Assembly: GCA_019115825.1 (NCBI GenBank)
Contig: DXCV01000070.1
Location: 1-61,126 of the forward strand
Length of the DNA: 61,126 bases
DNA from: Candidatus Bacteroides pullicola
GTDB lineage: Bacteria > Bacteroidota > Bacteroidia > Bacteroidales > Bacteroidaceae
Direction of reading: 5' to 3'
Shown: positions 1 to 7,632 of the stretch, one piece after another
Layout of the letters: the number at the start of each line of letters is the position of its first letter
How positions within the stretch are numbered: position 1 is the first letter of the stretch
Program-made: the position numbers and the translations under genes
The notes under the pieces: generated by a model
What the model was told of the DNA's origin: nothing
What the model saw: the letters and a program-made list of their open reading frames with translations, nothing else
Databases searched by the model: none

Positions 1-31
1 TTATAGATTGGCGGTTTTTGAGCCTGCCGTA

Positions 32-61
32 TTGCTGATTACAGAAGAATTCATACCTTTG
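32..61 (+). promoter_or_regulatory. Bacteroidales-type promoter
   Basis: A -7 element TACCTTTG lies at 54-61 and a -33 TTG at 32-34, separated by 19 bases, which fits the Bacteroides sigma-ABfr consensus (TTTG, 19-21 nt, TAnnTTTG). Transcription would begin near position 68 and run into a leader with no obvious open reading frame. Confidence 0.6.
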
Positions 62-83
62 CATCGTGGTTGTGAAACCGCAG

Positions 84-160
84 TTTTCATAGGTAAATTA
101 GTTAAGTACTAAAGAGAATTTTTTTCATAGGCTATTTAGTTAGAGTTTTCATAGCGTATT
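84..160 (+). repeat. Three imperfect direct repeats with TTTTCATAG core
   Basis: TTTTCATAG starts at 84, 122 and 146. The first two copies continue with a similar TTAGTTA-containing tail. Spacings are 38 and 24 nt. The repeats sit in the putative leader and may be protein-binding or antitermination elements; no function is visible. Confidence 0.6.
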
Positions 161-222
161 AGATTTTTTTTGATGTAAAATTTTTAAGATTGATTTTTGG
201 ATAACAAGATGATGTAAAACAA

Positions 223-246
223 AAGAAAAGCCTTAGGGCTTTTCTT
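223..246 (+). other. Perfect hairpin in the leader
   Basis: AAGAAAAGCC (223-232) and GGCTTTTCTT (237-246) form a perfect 10-bp stem with a 4-nt loop. It precedes the terminator hairpin by ten bases, so the two may be alternative or sequential structures. Confidence 0.6.
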
Positions 247-255
247 ACGCCGAGG

Positions 256-288
256 CGAGTAGTTCGTGAGAACTGACTCGTTTTTTTT
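256..288 (+). terminator. Intrinsic terminator
   Basis: CGAGTAGTTC (256-265) pairs with GAACT-G-ACTCG (270-280) around a GTGA loop, with one bulged G, followed by eight T residues (281-288). This is a classic rho-independent terminator for the plus strand. Confidence 0.8.
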
Positions 289-308
289 ATGTCTGTTTCT
301 GTAGGCTA

Positions 309-392
309 TAACTACCTACTTTAGCTCCGTAACTACCCACTTTAGCGTCGTAACTATCCACTTTAGCATCGCCATTGCCTACTTTGGAATCC
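309..392. repeat. Intergenic tandem array, 21 nt x 4
   Basis: Four 21-nt units begin at 309, 330, 351 and 372; the shared core is CYACTTTAG. The period is a multiple of three, so the minus-strand reading frame across it spells a seven-residue repeat (AKVGSY-like), but I see no support for a real protein there. Unlike several other arrays in the window, this one has no strong internal dyad. Confidence 0.85.
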
Positions 393-634
393 CCATCTTT
401 AATTGGGAGAAATGGTCGTATATAGATATAAAACAGGAATAGGTTGCCTGGAATTTTGGCTAATCCGAAAAAGAAAACTATATTTGAAAACTGAAAAACC
501 GGGCATAAATCCCGTTTGGAACCTTTCTGAAGGGGAGTGTTGCCCATTTATTTCTCTGGTTGCCGACGGTAATTTACAAATCCTAATAAAGGCAAAAAAA
601 ATTAAGAAAACATGTTATAGGACATACTTTTTTA

Positions 635-667
635 TTTGGCTTGTCAAACGAAAAGGGCCTATATTTG
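635..667 (+). promoter_or_regulatory. Bacteroidales-type promoter for a short transcript
   Basis: TTTG at 635-638 and TATATTTG at 660-667 are separated by 21 bases, matching the Bacteroides consensus. The predicted start, near 674, lies only about 55 bases upstream of a strong terminator hairpin. Confidence 0.6.
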
Positions 668-673
668 CACCGT

Positions 674-762
674 TATCCTGAAAACAATCTTTTTACCTTA
701 AAAAAAAACTAATACCTATTGAAAACTGAAAACGGAGGCTTTGTGAAAAGCTTCCGTTTTTT
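674..762 (+). ncRNA. Candidate ~90-nt small RNA
   Basis: A consensus promoter at 635-667 and a 14-bp terminator stem ending at 762 define a transcript of about 90 nt with no ORF. The body is A-rich (a run of nine A residues) before the hairpin, which would suit an RNA with a single-stranded seed region. Alternatively the hairpin may attenuate transcription into the lipoprotein gene starting at 810. Confidence 0.35.
729..762 (+). terminator. Strong intrinsic terminator
   Basis: AAAACGGAGGCTTT (729-742) pairs with AAAGCTTCCGTTTT (747-760), 14 bp with one G-U pair, around a GTGA loop and ending in a six-T run. A fresh -7 element TATATTTG (767-774) follows at once and probably drives the next gene. 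Confidence 0.8.
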
Positions 763-809
763 GTTATATATTTGCAGCGATTAAATGAAGCGATAAAACC
801 TATAGAAAC

Positions 810-2063
810 ATGAACAAACATCTTACCAACAAACTATTGGCCTTATTGTTGCTGTTCTGCCTGGCAGCCTGCAGCAACGACGAAGAAACCCCTTGGGAAG
901 AGCCTCCCGCAGAAACAGGCCGCCTGACCAGGGTGATTGCGGAAGCCAGCTTCGAGCGGGAAGAACTGGCAGCAATGGTGGTGGACTTTGTAGCCGACCA
1001 AGGCATCAGCTTGCCTATGGACTTTGTCACCTTGTTGATGTGCGATGTGGATGTCGCTGCCATCGAATATAGCACCACAGGCGTGGATGGGAACCCCATT
1101 ACCGCATCGGGAGTCATAGCCATGCCCCAAGGGACCACCTCCTACGACCATCTGGTCAGCATTCAGCATGGGACGCTCAACATGGAAGAAGCCCCGTCGA
1201 AACAACTCTTCTACTATGAAATGCTGCCGGTCATCCGCGGACATGTCATCGTCATGGCCGATTATATCGGATATGGCTCCAGCCAGACCCCTGACCGCCA
1301 GCACCCGTATCTGCATAACCAACTGACCGGCACCGCCTGCGCCGACATGATTGAAGCAGCACGCGAATATCTGCAACAGAAATCACTGGCAGAAACAAGC
1401 GATGCCATTGAATTGATGGGATACTCGCAAGGCGGACAAGCGTCCATGGCTACCTTGCTCGAACTGGAAAGACGGGGATTGGCTGGGAGCGTCCGGGCAG
1501 TATATGCCGGTGGAGGTCCTTATGACTTGGAAAGCATCCTGCAAACCTTCCTGTCTTACCGAGATAATCCCCTGCCCTACGCATGTACCGGCTATGCCCC
1601 CTATCTGATTCGCGGCATGGTATATGGAGAACAGCTGAGTGTCAGCGATGAAAACCTGTACGCTCCGGAGGTCATAGAGAACGGTCTGAATGAAATGTTC
1701 TCTACGCGGCCGCTTTCCGAATGGCACGAAGCATTGGGTTCCTACATCACCCAAGTGGTACATCCGGATTTCTTTGCCGCGCCTGCATTCAATGGAAATG
1801 CCGATGTCGTCTCCGTCATCGAGGCACTGCGGAAAAATTCACTTATCAACTCATCCCTTCCGACGCAAGTGCCTGTCTACTTATACCACTCTCCACAAGA
1901 TGATTTTGTGCCTTACTCCAATGCGGTAAATGCGCATAACCTCTGGAGTTCGTCCACCCTGACCGACTTGTCCATGTCCGGCCATGTCTTGGGAGGCATT
2001 GAATTCATGTTGCGCTACATGGGATTGTGGGCGCTTGTAGGTCCCATGCTCGGGATGGGCTAA
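810..2063 (+). CDS. Lipoprotein alpha/beta-hydrolase (secreted esterase/lipase-like)
   Basis: The 417-residue product begins with a lipoprotein signal peptide ending in the lipobox LAAC-S (about residues 18-21), so it should be anchored in the cell envelope. An alpha/beta-hydrolase core follows. The nucleophile elbow GYSQGG places the catalytic serine at residue 206; D364 in the DDFVP motif and H392 in MSGHVLGG complete a plausible triad in the expected order. The substrate is unknown; secreted lipases and acyl hydrolases have similar cores. It is transcribed alone, probably from TATATTTG at 767-774, and is followed by riboflavin synthase on the same strand. Confidence 0.8.
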   Translation: MNKHLTNKLLALLLLFCLAACSNDEETPWEEPPAETGRLTRVIAEASFEREELAAMVVDFVADQGISLPMDFVTLLMCDVDVAAIEYSTTGVDGNPITASGVIAMPQGTTSYDHLVSIQHGTLNMEEAPSKQLFYYEMLPVIRGHVIVMADYIGYGSSQTPDRQHPYLHNQLTGTACADMIEAAREYLQQKSLAETSDAIELMGYSQGGQASMATLLELERRGLAGSVRAVYAGGGPYDLESILQTFLSYRDNPLPYACTGYAPYLIRGMVYGEQLSVSDENLYAPEVIENGLNEMFSTRPLSEWHEALGSYITQVVHPDFFAAPAFNGNADVVSVIEALRKNSLINSSLPTQVPVYLYHSPQDDFVPYSNAVNAHNLWSSSTLTDLSMSGHVLGGIEFMLRYMGLWALVGPMLGMG

Positions 2064-2140
2064 TGCAGGAGTTTTTTAGGATGCCGACGCGAAATACGGA
2101 GGTTTTTCTTACCTTTGTCCCGAGTTTAAAACCAATGCTT

Positions 2141-2743
2141 ATGTTTTCCGGAATAGTAGAAGAATGCGCCACGCTGGTGGCGATGGTCAAGGACCAGGAG
2201 AATGTGCACTTCACGTTCAAGTGCTCTTTTGTGGATGAATTGAAGATAGACCAAAGCGTGTCCCACAACGGCGTCTGTCTGACGGTGGTGAACCTCACGG
2301 ACGATACCTACACGGTGACGGCTATGAAGGAGACGCTAGACCGCTCCAACCTGGGTCTGCTACAGGTGGGCGACGAGGTAAACGTGGAGCGCAGCATGCT
2401 AATGAACGGCCGTCTGGACGGACACATCGTGCAAGGCCATGTGGACCAAACCGCCACATGCACGGCGGTGGAGGATGCTGAGGGTAGCTACTACTTCACC
2501 TTCCAGTATGCTTTCGACAAAGAGATGGCCAAACGCGGCTACATCACCGTGGACAAAGGTTCCGTCACCGTCAACGGCGTCAGCCTGACTGTCTGCAACC
2601 CGACGGACGACACGTTCCAAGTCGCCATTATCCCTTATACCTTCGAGCACACCAATTTCCACGCCATCCGGGTGGGGAGCGTGGTGAACATCGAGTTTGA
2701 TATCATTGGGAAGTATATCAGCCGGATGATACAATATAGGTGA
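2141..2743 (+). CDS. ribE: Riboflavin synthase alpha chain
   Basis: The 200-residue protein dismutates two 6,7-dimethyl-8-ribityllumazine molecules to riboflavin. It has the two tandem lumazine-binding barrels of the family: the first starts with MFSGIVEE and carries NGVCLTV, the second carries VNGVSLTV. The start at 2141 was chosen because MFSGIVEE is the conserved N-terminus; the frame is open further upstream. The element TACCTTTG at 2110-2117 gives a short leader. No other riboflavin gene is nearby, which is common in Bacteroidales. A hairpin at 2759-2785 separates it from the convergent fcl. Confidence 0.93.
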   Translation: MFSGIVEECATLVAMVKDQENVHFTFKCSFVDELKIDQSVSHNGVCLTVVNLTDDTYTVTAMKETLDRSNLGLLQVGDEVNVERSMLMNGRLDGHIVQGHVDQTATCTAVEDAEGSYYFTFQYAFDKEMAKRGYITVDKGSVTVNGVSLTVCNPTDDTFQVAIIPYTFEHTNFHAIRVGSVVNIEFDIIGKYISRMIQYR

Positions 2744-2758
2744 ATAGGAATTTTGTAG

Positions 2759-2785
2759 TAAGGGCGGGGACTCTCCCCGCCCTTA
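2759..2785. terminator. Bidirectional hairpin between convergent genes
   Basis: TAAGGGCGGGGA (2759-2770) and TCCCCGCCCTTA (2774-2785) form a perfect 12-bp stem with a CTC loop. There is no long T run on either side, but the position between the stops of ribE and fcl suits a shared terminator. Confidence 0.65.
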
Positions 2786-2793
2786 ACTGTCAT

Positions 2794-3894
2794 TTATTCT
2801 GTCTGGTGATTGATACAGATTCCCCTCAGGTACCATTCATACAGCCGATGGATACCCTCGTCAATCTCTATCTTGTGATGCCAGCCCAGTGCGTGTAGCT
2901 TGCTGACGTCCGTCAGCTTGCGCAGGGTGCCATCCGGTTTCGAGGCATCCCAACACAGTTCTCCTTTGAACCCGATTTCCCGCATGATTTTCTCAGCCAC
3001 CTCGCGGATGCTGAGCTCCTTGCCCGTGCCCACGTTGATGTGGCAGTTGCGGATTTCCCGGCTGCCCGGCGCGTAGGTGTCCTTGAAATCCACATTTAAT
3101 AATATGTGTACGCTGGCATCGGCCATCTCCTCGCTCCAGAGAAATTCGCGCAGGGGTGTCCCTGTCCCCCAGAGGGTCACGGCTTCCGGAGTGATGCCGA
3201 ATTTGGCCAGCTTCTCCAAGATTTCCTGCTGAGTGTTGTTGCCGGTCACGCCTTCCACAGGGCGGAGGTCCAAGTCCTTGCGCACGGCCTCCCAGTCGCC
3301 CTCGTTCAGGCATTTGGCCAAGTGGATTTTGCGTATCATGGCGGGCAGCACATGGCTGTTCTCCAGGTGGAAGTTGTCGTTGGGACCATAGAGGTTGGTG
3401 GGCATGACGGCGATGTAGTTAGTGCCGTATTGCAGGTTGAAGCTCTCGCACATCTTCAGGCCGGCTATCTTGGCGATGGCATACGGCTCGTTAGTGTACT
3501 CCAAGGGAGACGTCAGCAGGCTGTCTTCCTTCATGGGCTGGGGAGCCTCACGCGGGTAGATGCAGGTGCTGCCCAGGAAGAGCAGTTTCTGCACGCCGTG
3601 GCGGAAACTCTCGCCGATGACGTTCTGCTGGATTTGCAGGTTCTGGTAGATGAAGTCCGCGCGATATTGCAGGTTGGCCATGATGCCCCCCACATGGGCG
3701 GCGGCCAGCACCACGGCTTCGGGTTGCTCCGTGTCGAAGAATTGGCGGACGGCCACAGCGTCCAGCAGGTCCAGTTCGCGGTGGCTCCTGCCCACCAGGT
3801 TGGTATATCCTCTCTGCAAGAGGTTGTTCCAAATGGCCGAACCCACCAGTCCGTGGTGTCCTGCCACATAAATTTTAGCTGATTTGTCTATCAT
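2794..3894 (-). CDS. fcl: GDP-L-fucose synthase
   Basis: The 366-residue short-chain dehydrogenase-type epimerase/reductase converts GDP-4-keto-6-deoxymannose to GDP-L-fucose for capsule and glycoprotein fucosylation. The N-terminus has the NADP-binding glycine motif (VAGHHGLVG). The catalytic Ser lies in LGSTCIYP and the Tyr-Lys pair in EPYAIAK. Start MIDKSAK at 3894 is preferred over an upstream in-frame Met because the Rossmann strand follows directly. The usual partner gmd is not adjacent; the upstream neighbour is a Crp-family regulator with a tandem-repeat spacer between. Confidence 0.92.
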   Translation of the reverse strand: MIDKSAKIYVAGHHGLVGSAIWNNLLQRGYTNLVGRSHRELDLLDAVAVRQFFDTEQPEAVVLAAAHVGGIMANLQYRADFIYQNLQIQQNVIGESFRHGVQKLLFLGSTCIYPREAPQPMKEDSLLTSPLEYTNEPYAIAKIAGLKMCESFNLQYGTNYIAVMPTNLYGPNDNFHLENSHVLPAMIRKIHLAKCLNEGDWEAVRKDLDLRPVEGVTGNNTQQEILEKLAKFGITPEAVTLWGTGTPLREFLWSEEMADASVHILLNVDFKDTYAPGSREIRNCHINVGTGKELSIREVAEKIMREIGFKGELCWDASKPDGTLRKLTDVSKLHALGWHHKIEIDEGIHRLYEWYLRGICINHQTE

Positions 3895-3920
3895 ATTATA
3901 TGGATAAAACTCGGTTTGGT

Positions 3921-4006
3921 CAAAGTGCCTCTTAACGAAGCGCAAAGTGCCTCTTTGGCGTGCTCAAAGTCCTGTTTAGCCGTCTCAAGTCCCTCTTTGG
4001 CCGGCT
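3921..4006. repeat. Intergenic tandem array, 21-22 nt x 4
   Basis: Units begin at 3921, 3943, 3965 and 3986. The core CAAAGTGCCTCTTTG is a dyad (CAAAG/CTTTG) with a 5-nt loop, best preserved in unit 2. The array lies between fcl and the Crp-family gene and ends five bases short of the latter's stop codon, so it would be transcribed if the two genes share an mRNA. Confidence 0.9.
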
Positions 4007-4010
4007 GGGG

Positions 4011-4595
4011 TCACAGGGCGCCGGCACGAACCCGGCTCAGCGTCTCGGGCGTCATGAGCAAATAGGAGGCGATATGGGCCAGCGGAGCGCGCTTGATGAC
4101 TTCCGGCTGCGTCTCCATCAGTCGCAGGTAACGCTCACGGGCAGTCTCGAAACGCCAGGAATCGGCTTTCTTCTGCGAAACAATGAGGCTGTACTCCAGC
4201 ATCTTCCGGTAGAACATGTTGATTTCCCAGGATTCCTTGGACAGCCTCAGAAGCTGGTCGGCAGGAATCAGATAGAGCGTGCCGGCTTCCAATGCCTCTA
4301 TCATCAAGCGGGTAGGCTCTTGTTGCAGGACGCTCTCGATGCAGATGACAATGTCCCCTTCGTAGGAAAAATGTTCGGTGACGTCTTTCCCGTTCTTATA
4401 ATAGAATTGGCGGACCATGCCTTTGGCCACGACAACGAAATGGTGGCTGACTTGTCCTTCCTTCAGGAGGATTTCCCCCTTCTCCATATCCTTGCGCGTG
4501 ACGATGCTGGCCAGCAAATTGCGGCTCTCGATAGTCATCTCCGGGAAACGCCGGTTGACCGTCTCGTTGATGGTCTCTTTTAATAATGTATCCAT
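4011..4595 (-). CDS. Crp/Fnr-family transcriptional regulator
   Basis: The 194-residue product has an N-terminal cyclic-nucleotide-binding-like barrel (about residues 20-115, with the RKDMEKGEILLKEGQ strand pair) and a C-terminal helix-turn-helix (HIASYLLMTPETLSRVR). This subfamily is abundant in Bacteroidetes, and most members have no known ligand. Start MDTLLKET at 4595 is chosen over upstream codons because the extra N-terminus looks non-coding. TATCTTTG on the minus strand at 4617-4624 is a likely -7 element. A role in controlling fcl is possible only from proximity. Confidence 0.8.
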   Translation of the reverse strand: MDTLLKETINETVNRRFPEMTIESRNLLASIVTRKDMEKGEILLKEGQVSHHFVVVAKGMVRQFYYKNGKDVTEHFSYEGDIVICIESVLQQEPTRLMIEALEAGTLYLIPADQLLRLSKESWEINMFYRKMLEYSLIVSQKKADSWRFETARERYLRLMETQPEVIKRAPLAHIASYLLMTPETLSRVRAGAL

Positions 4596-4694
4596 TCGTC
4601 TGAACAATAATTTCGGCAAAGATAGCCTTTTTGCTGATTTCCACCGCATTTCCTGCCTAAAAAAGAAAAGTTTGAAAAAAATATGGGGAAAATG

Positions 4695-4725
4695 TTTGCA
4701 GGTATCAAAACTTTGCCTACCTTTG
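4695..4725 (+). promoter_or_regulatory. Promoter of the tRNA cluster
   Basis: TTTG at 4695-4698 and TACCTTTG at 4718-4725 are 19 bases apart. Transcription starting near 4732 would enter the tRNA-Ser gene after about 25 bases. Confidence 0.75.
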
Positions 4726-4756
4726 CACCGCATTTGAAACAATGCTGGTCACGAAA

Positions 4757-4845
4757 GGAAGTGTGGGTGAGTGGCTGAAACCACCAGTTTGCTAAACTGA
4801 CGTACGGGTATTTCCGTACCGGGGGTTCGAATCCCCCCGCTTCCG
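4757..4845 (+). tRNA. tRNA-Ser (anticodon GCT)
   Basis: An 89-nt tRNA with a long variable arm, as expected for serine. The acceptor arms GGAAGTG and CGCTTCC pair, the anticodon loop holds GCT, and the T arm is GGGGG-TTCGAAT-CCCCC. First of three tRNAs in one transcript. Confidence 0.95.
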
Positions 4846-4856
4846 CGGACAGAAAC

Positions 4857-4929
4857 GCACTCTTAGCTCAGTTGGTAGAGCAACTGACTCTTAATCAGTG
4901 GGTCCAGGGTTCGAATCCCTGAGGGTGTA
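4857..4929 (+). tRNA. tRNA-Lys (anticodon CTT)
   Basis: A 73-nt tRNA. The acceptor GCACTCT pairs with AGGGTGT using G-U wobbles; the anticodon stem CTGA-CTCTTAA-TCAG shows CTT; the T arm is CAGGG-TTCGAAT-CCCTG. Confidence 0.95.
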
Positions 4930-4949
4930 CAACGATTGACAAATAGTCT

Positions 4950-5021
4950 GGTGGATTCGTCTAGCGGCTAGGACACATGCCTCTCACGCATGGAACACGA
5001 GTTCGATTCTCGTATCCACTA
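4950..5021 (+). tRNA. tRNA-Glu (anticodon CTC)
   Basis: A 72-nt tRNA. The acceptor GGTGGAT pairs with ATCCACT, the anticodon loop CTCTCAC shows CTC, and the T arm is ACGAG-TTCGATT-CTCGT. Last gene of the cluster. Confidence 0.95.
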
Positions 5022-5037
5022 CTTGATGAATGAAAAG

Positions 5038-5071
5038 GGCGGCTGCAAGCTTACATTGCGGTCGCCTTTTT
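5038..5071 (+). terminator. Terminator of the tRNA cluster
   Basis: GGCGGCTGCAA (5038-5048) pairs with TTGCGGTCGCC (5056-5066), 11 bp including two G-U pairs, followed by five T residues. Confidence 0.8.
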
Positions 5072-5104
5072 CTCTTGATAAGAGACACATAAAGCAATAA
5101 CTAT

Positions 5105-5770
5105 ATGGATTTCATTATCGATTTCATCCTGCACATCGACGTGCACATGGTCAACATCGTCCAGCAATATCATCTGTGGACGTATGCCATCCTGTTCCTG
5201 GTGATTTTCTGCGAGACCGGCCTGGTGGTCACTCCCTTCCTGCCGGGTGATTCCTTGTTGTTTGTGGCGGGAGCCATCGCCGCACAGCCCAATATGCCGC
5301 TGGAGGTGAACATCCTGGCGTTGATTGTGTTTGCCGCGGCTGTCCTGGGCGATTCGAGCAACTATGCCATCGGGCACTACTTCGGAAGGAGGCTGTTCAG
5401 CAATCCCAATTCCAAGATATTCAAGCAGAGCTACTTGGACAAGACGCACGAGTTCTACAAGAAGTACGGCGGCAAGACCATCATCATCGCCCGCTTCGTG
5501 CCCATTGTCCGCACGTTCGCGCCGTTCGTGGCCGGGATGGGCAAGATGCACTACTATTACTTCATGCTCTACAACGTGACGGGCGGCGCCCTGTGGGTGG
5601 GTCTCTTCTGCTATGCCGGCTATTTCTTCGGCGACCTGCCTTTCGTGCAGGAGAACCTGAAGATTCTGGTGGTGGCCATCATCGTCATCTCCATCCTGCC
5701 CGCCATCATCGAGGTGGTGCGCGAGCGGCGCAAGCTGAAGAGAGCAAAGGACCAAGGCATTGAATCTTAA
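5105..5770 (+). CDS. DedA-family inner-membrane protein
   Basis: The 221-residue membrane protein carries the DedA/VTT signature, including the glycine/proline-rich [17 protein letters not shown] segment and the later [16 protein letters not shown] re-entrant motif. DedA proteins are linked to lipid-carrier or phospholipid recycling, membrane homeostasis and drug resistance; two act as undecaprenyl-phosphate flippases. The exact substrate here is unknown. A gene for a large transporter starts 12 bases downstream, so the two are probably co-transcribed. Confidence 0.88.
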   Translation: MDFIIDFILHIDVHMVNIVQQYHLWTYAILFLVIFCETGLVVTPFLPGDSLLFVAGAIAAQPNMPLEVNILALIVFAAAVLGDSSNYAIGHYFGRRLFSNPNSKIFKQSYLDKTHEFYKKYGGKTIIIARFVPIVRTFAPFVAGMGKMHYYYFMLYNVTGGALWVGLFCYAGYFFGDLPFVQENLKILVVAIIVISILPAIIEVVRERRKLKRAKDQGIES

Positions 5771-5782
5771 ACTGATACGACA

Positions 5783-7444
5783 TTGGACTGGCTATATAGT
5801 TTGTTTGTGGAGCATACGGCCTTGCAGGCGCTCGCGGTGCTTTCGCTCATCTCCGCCATCGGGCTGGGACTGGGCAAGGTGCGCATCCTGGGCGTGTCGC
5901 TGGGCGTGACGTTCGTCTTCTTCGCCGGGATATTGGCCGGGCACCTGGGGCTACAGATTGACCCGCAGATGCTGACCTACGCCGAAAGCTTCGGCCTGGT
6001 GGTATTTGTCTACGCCTTGGGCTTGCAAGTGGGTCCCGGATTCTTCAGTTCCTTCCGCAGCGGCGGCATGCGGCTCAACATGCTGGCCATCGCCGTGGTG
6101 CTGGTGGGCACGTTGATGGCCTTGCTGGGCAGTTTTGGCCTGGGCATTTCCTTGCCGGACATGGTGGGCATCCTCTGCGGAGCTACAACTAACACCCCGG
6201 CACTTGGCGCGGCCCAGCAGACGTTGAAGCAACTGGGTATGGATGCTGCCCCGCCTGCCTTGGGCTGTGCAGTCACTTATCCTTTGGGCGTGGTGGGCGT
6301 CATCCTCGCCATCCTGCTGATGCGCAAGTTCCTGGCCCGCAAGGAAGATTTGCAGGAGCGGGAGAAAGAAAATGTGAACAAGCCCTATATCGCCGCCTTC
6401 CAGGTGCACAACCCCGCCATCTTCGACAAGAGCATCAAGGAGATTGGTGGGCTGCACTACGCCAAGTTTGTCATCTCGCGCCTGTGGCGGGACGGCAAAG
6501 TAACCATCCCCACGTCGGACACCATCATCCGCGAGGGAGACCGGCTCCTGGTGCTCACCCCCGAGAAGGACGCCCCGACGCTGACCGTCCTCTTCGGCGA
6601 GCAAGAGCACACGGACTGGAACAAGAAAGACATCGACTGGAATGCCATAGACAGCCAACTCATCTCGCAACGCATCGTCATCACCCGCCCCGAACTGAAC
6701 GGACGGAAGCTGGGGTCGCTGCACCTGCGCAACAGCTACGGGGTGAACATCACCCGCATCTACCGCAGCGGCGTGCAACTGCTGGCCACGGCCGACTTGC
6801 GCCTCCAGATGGGCGACCGCCTGACCGTGGTGGGCGAGGCTGCCGCCCTGCACAACGTGGAGCGTGTGCTGGGCAATGCCGTGAAGAGCCTGAAGGAACC
6901 CAACCTGGTGGCCGTCTTCATCGGCATCGTGCTGGGCCTGATGGTGGGCGCCATCCCCATCTCCCTGCCGGGCATCAGCGCGCCCATCAAGTTGGGATTG
7001 GCGGGCGGTCCCATCATCGTGGGCATCCTCATCGGGACGTTCGGGCCACGCCTGCACATGATTACCTATACCACGCGCAGTGCCAACCTGATGCTTCGCT
7101 CCTTGGGATTAGCCCTCTACCTGGCCTGCCTGGGGCTGGACGCAGGCGCGCATTTCTTTGAGACCGTGTTCCGCCCCGAGGGCCTGCTGTGGATAGGCAC
7201 GGGCTTCGTGCTGACGCTGGTGCCGGTGCTCATTGTGGGCGCGTTGGCTTTCAAAGGAATGAAGACGGACTTCGGATCCACCGTGGGGATGCTTTGCGGC
7301 AGCATGGCCAACCCCATGGCGTTGAACTATGCCAACGACATCCTGCCGGGGGACAATGCCTCGGTGGCCTACGCAACGGTCTACCCCCTGAGCATGTTCC
7401 TGCGGGTGGTCATCGCACAGGTGCTGCTGATGTTCCTGCTTTGA
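5783..7444 (+). CDS. AspT/YidE-type transporter with two RCK-C (TrkA-C) domains
   Basis: The 553-residue protein has an N-terminal membrane half (about residues 1-180), a cytoplasmic middle with two TrkA-C-like domains (about 205-285 and 290-370) and a second membrane half (about 375-553). This is the layout of the aspartate:alanine exchanger family (TC 2.A.81). Both membrane halves carry a small-residue loop (CGATTNTPALGAAQQ; CGSMANPMALNYAN), showing internal duplication. The best start is a TTG at 5783, 12 bases after the DedA stop; no closer ATG fits. The substrate is unknown and members differ, so I do not assign aspartate transport. Confidence 0.82.
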   Translation: MDWLYSLFVEHTALQALAVLSLISAIGLGLGKVRILGVSLGVTFVFFAGILAGHLGLQIDPQMLTYAESFGLVVFVYALGLQVGPGFFSSFRSGGMRLNMLAIAVVLVGTLMALLGSFGLGISLPDMVGILCGATTNTPALGAAQQTLKQLGMDAAPPALGCAVTYPLGVVGVILAILLMRKFLARKEDLQEREKENVNKPYIAAFQVHNPAIFDKSIKEIGGLHYAKFVISRLWRDGKVTIPTSDTIIREGDRLLVLTPEKDAPTLTVLFGEQEHTDWNKKDIDWNAIDSQLISQRIVITRPELNGRKLGSLHLRNSYGVNITRIYRSGVQLLATADLRLQMGDRLTVVGEAAALHNVERVLGNAVKSLKEPNLVAVFIGIVLGLMVGAIPISLPGISAPIKLGLAGGPIIVGILIGTFGPRLHMITYTTRSANLMLRSLGLALYLACLGLDAGAHFFETVFRPEGLLWIGTGFVLTLVPVLIVGALAFKGMKTDFGSTVGMLCGSMANPMALNYANDILPGDNASVAYATVYPLSMFLRVVIAQVLLMFLL

Positions 7445-7458
7445 GGAGAGGAATCAAT

Positions 7459-7546
7459 GGCATTGATGCCTAGAAAAGGTGGCACTGATTCTAGGAAAAG
7501 GTGGCACTGATTCCTACCAAAGGTGGCACCTTTGTTCCATCAAGGC
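7459..7546. repeat. Intergenic tandem array, 22 nt x 4 (GGTGGCAC family)
   Basis: Units start at 7459, 7481, 7503 and 7525, exactly 22 nt apart, sharing AAAGGTGGCAC. The last unit holds the perfect dyad AAAGGTG-g-CACCTTT, and the left edge holds ATCAATG-g-CATTGAT. It begins 14 bases after the transporter stop and lies just before the fbp promoter. The same GGTGGCACC core forms the array at 25549-25627. Confidence 0.92.
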
Positions 7547-7578
7547 AGCAAATCCCCTTGCATTTCCCTGTGAGGATA

Positions 7579-7610
7579 TTTGGTTGGGATAAGACGAATG
7601 ACTAACTTTG
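7579..7610 (+). promoter_or_regulatory. Promoter of fbp
   Basis: TTTG at 7579-7582 and TAACTTTG at 7603-7610 are separated by 20 bases. The start site falls about 15 bases upstream of the fbp start codon at 7633, giving a very short leader. Confidence 0.7.
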
Positions 7611-7632
7611 CGCAAGAAAAATTATACCAGAT

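Larger units (their letters stand above)
68..288 (+). ncRNA. Candidate untranslated transcript or orphan leader
   Basis: This stretch is bounded by a good promoter (32-61) and a good intrinsic terminator (256-288) and contains no convincing ORF. It has three imperfect copies of a TTTTCATAG motif followed by two hairpins. It could be a free-standing small RNA or an attenuator-like leader whose downstream genes were lost; capsule operons of Bacteroides are known to have long antiterminated leaders, but I cannot match the sequence to one. The whole 1-809 interval holds no gene I can support. Confidence 0.3.

Noticed and set aside
287..547. Minus-strand ORF of 86 codons with heptapeptide repeats
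   Set aside because: Its repeat simply mirrors the 21-nt tandem array; no promoter, no homologue I recognise, and the N-terminal part looks like random AT-rich sequence.
403..681. Plus-strand ORF of 92 codons in the first spacer
   Set aside because: Composition is not protein-like, it runs through a promoter, and nothing in it matches a known family.
3106..3882. Long plus-strand ORF opposite fcl, and similar long ORFs opposite fbp, valS, the ABC permeases and nhaD
   Set aside because: They are shadows of GC-rich genes on the other strand; the fcl, fbp, valS and other products are clearly the real ones.
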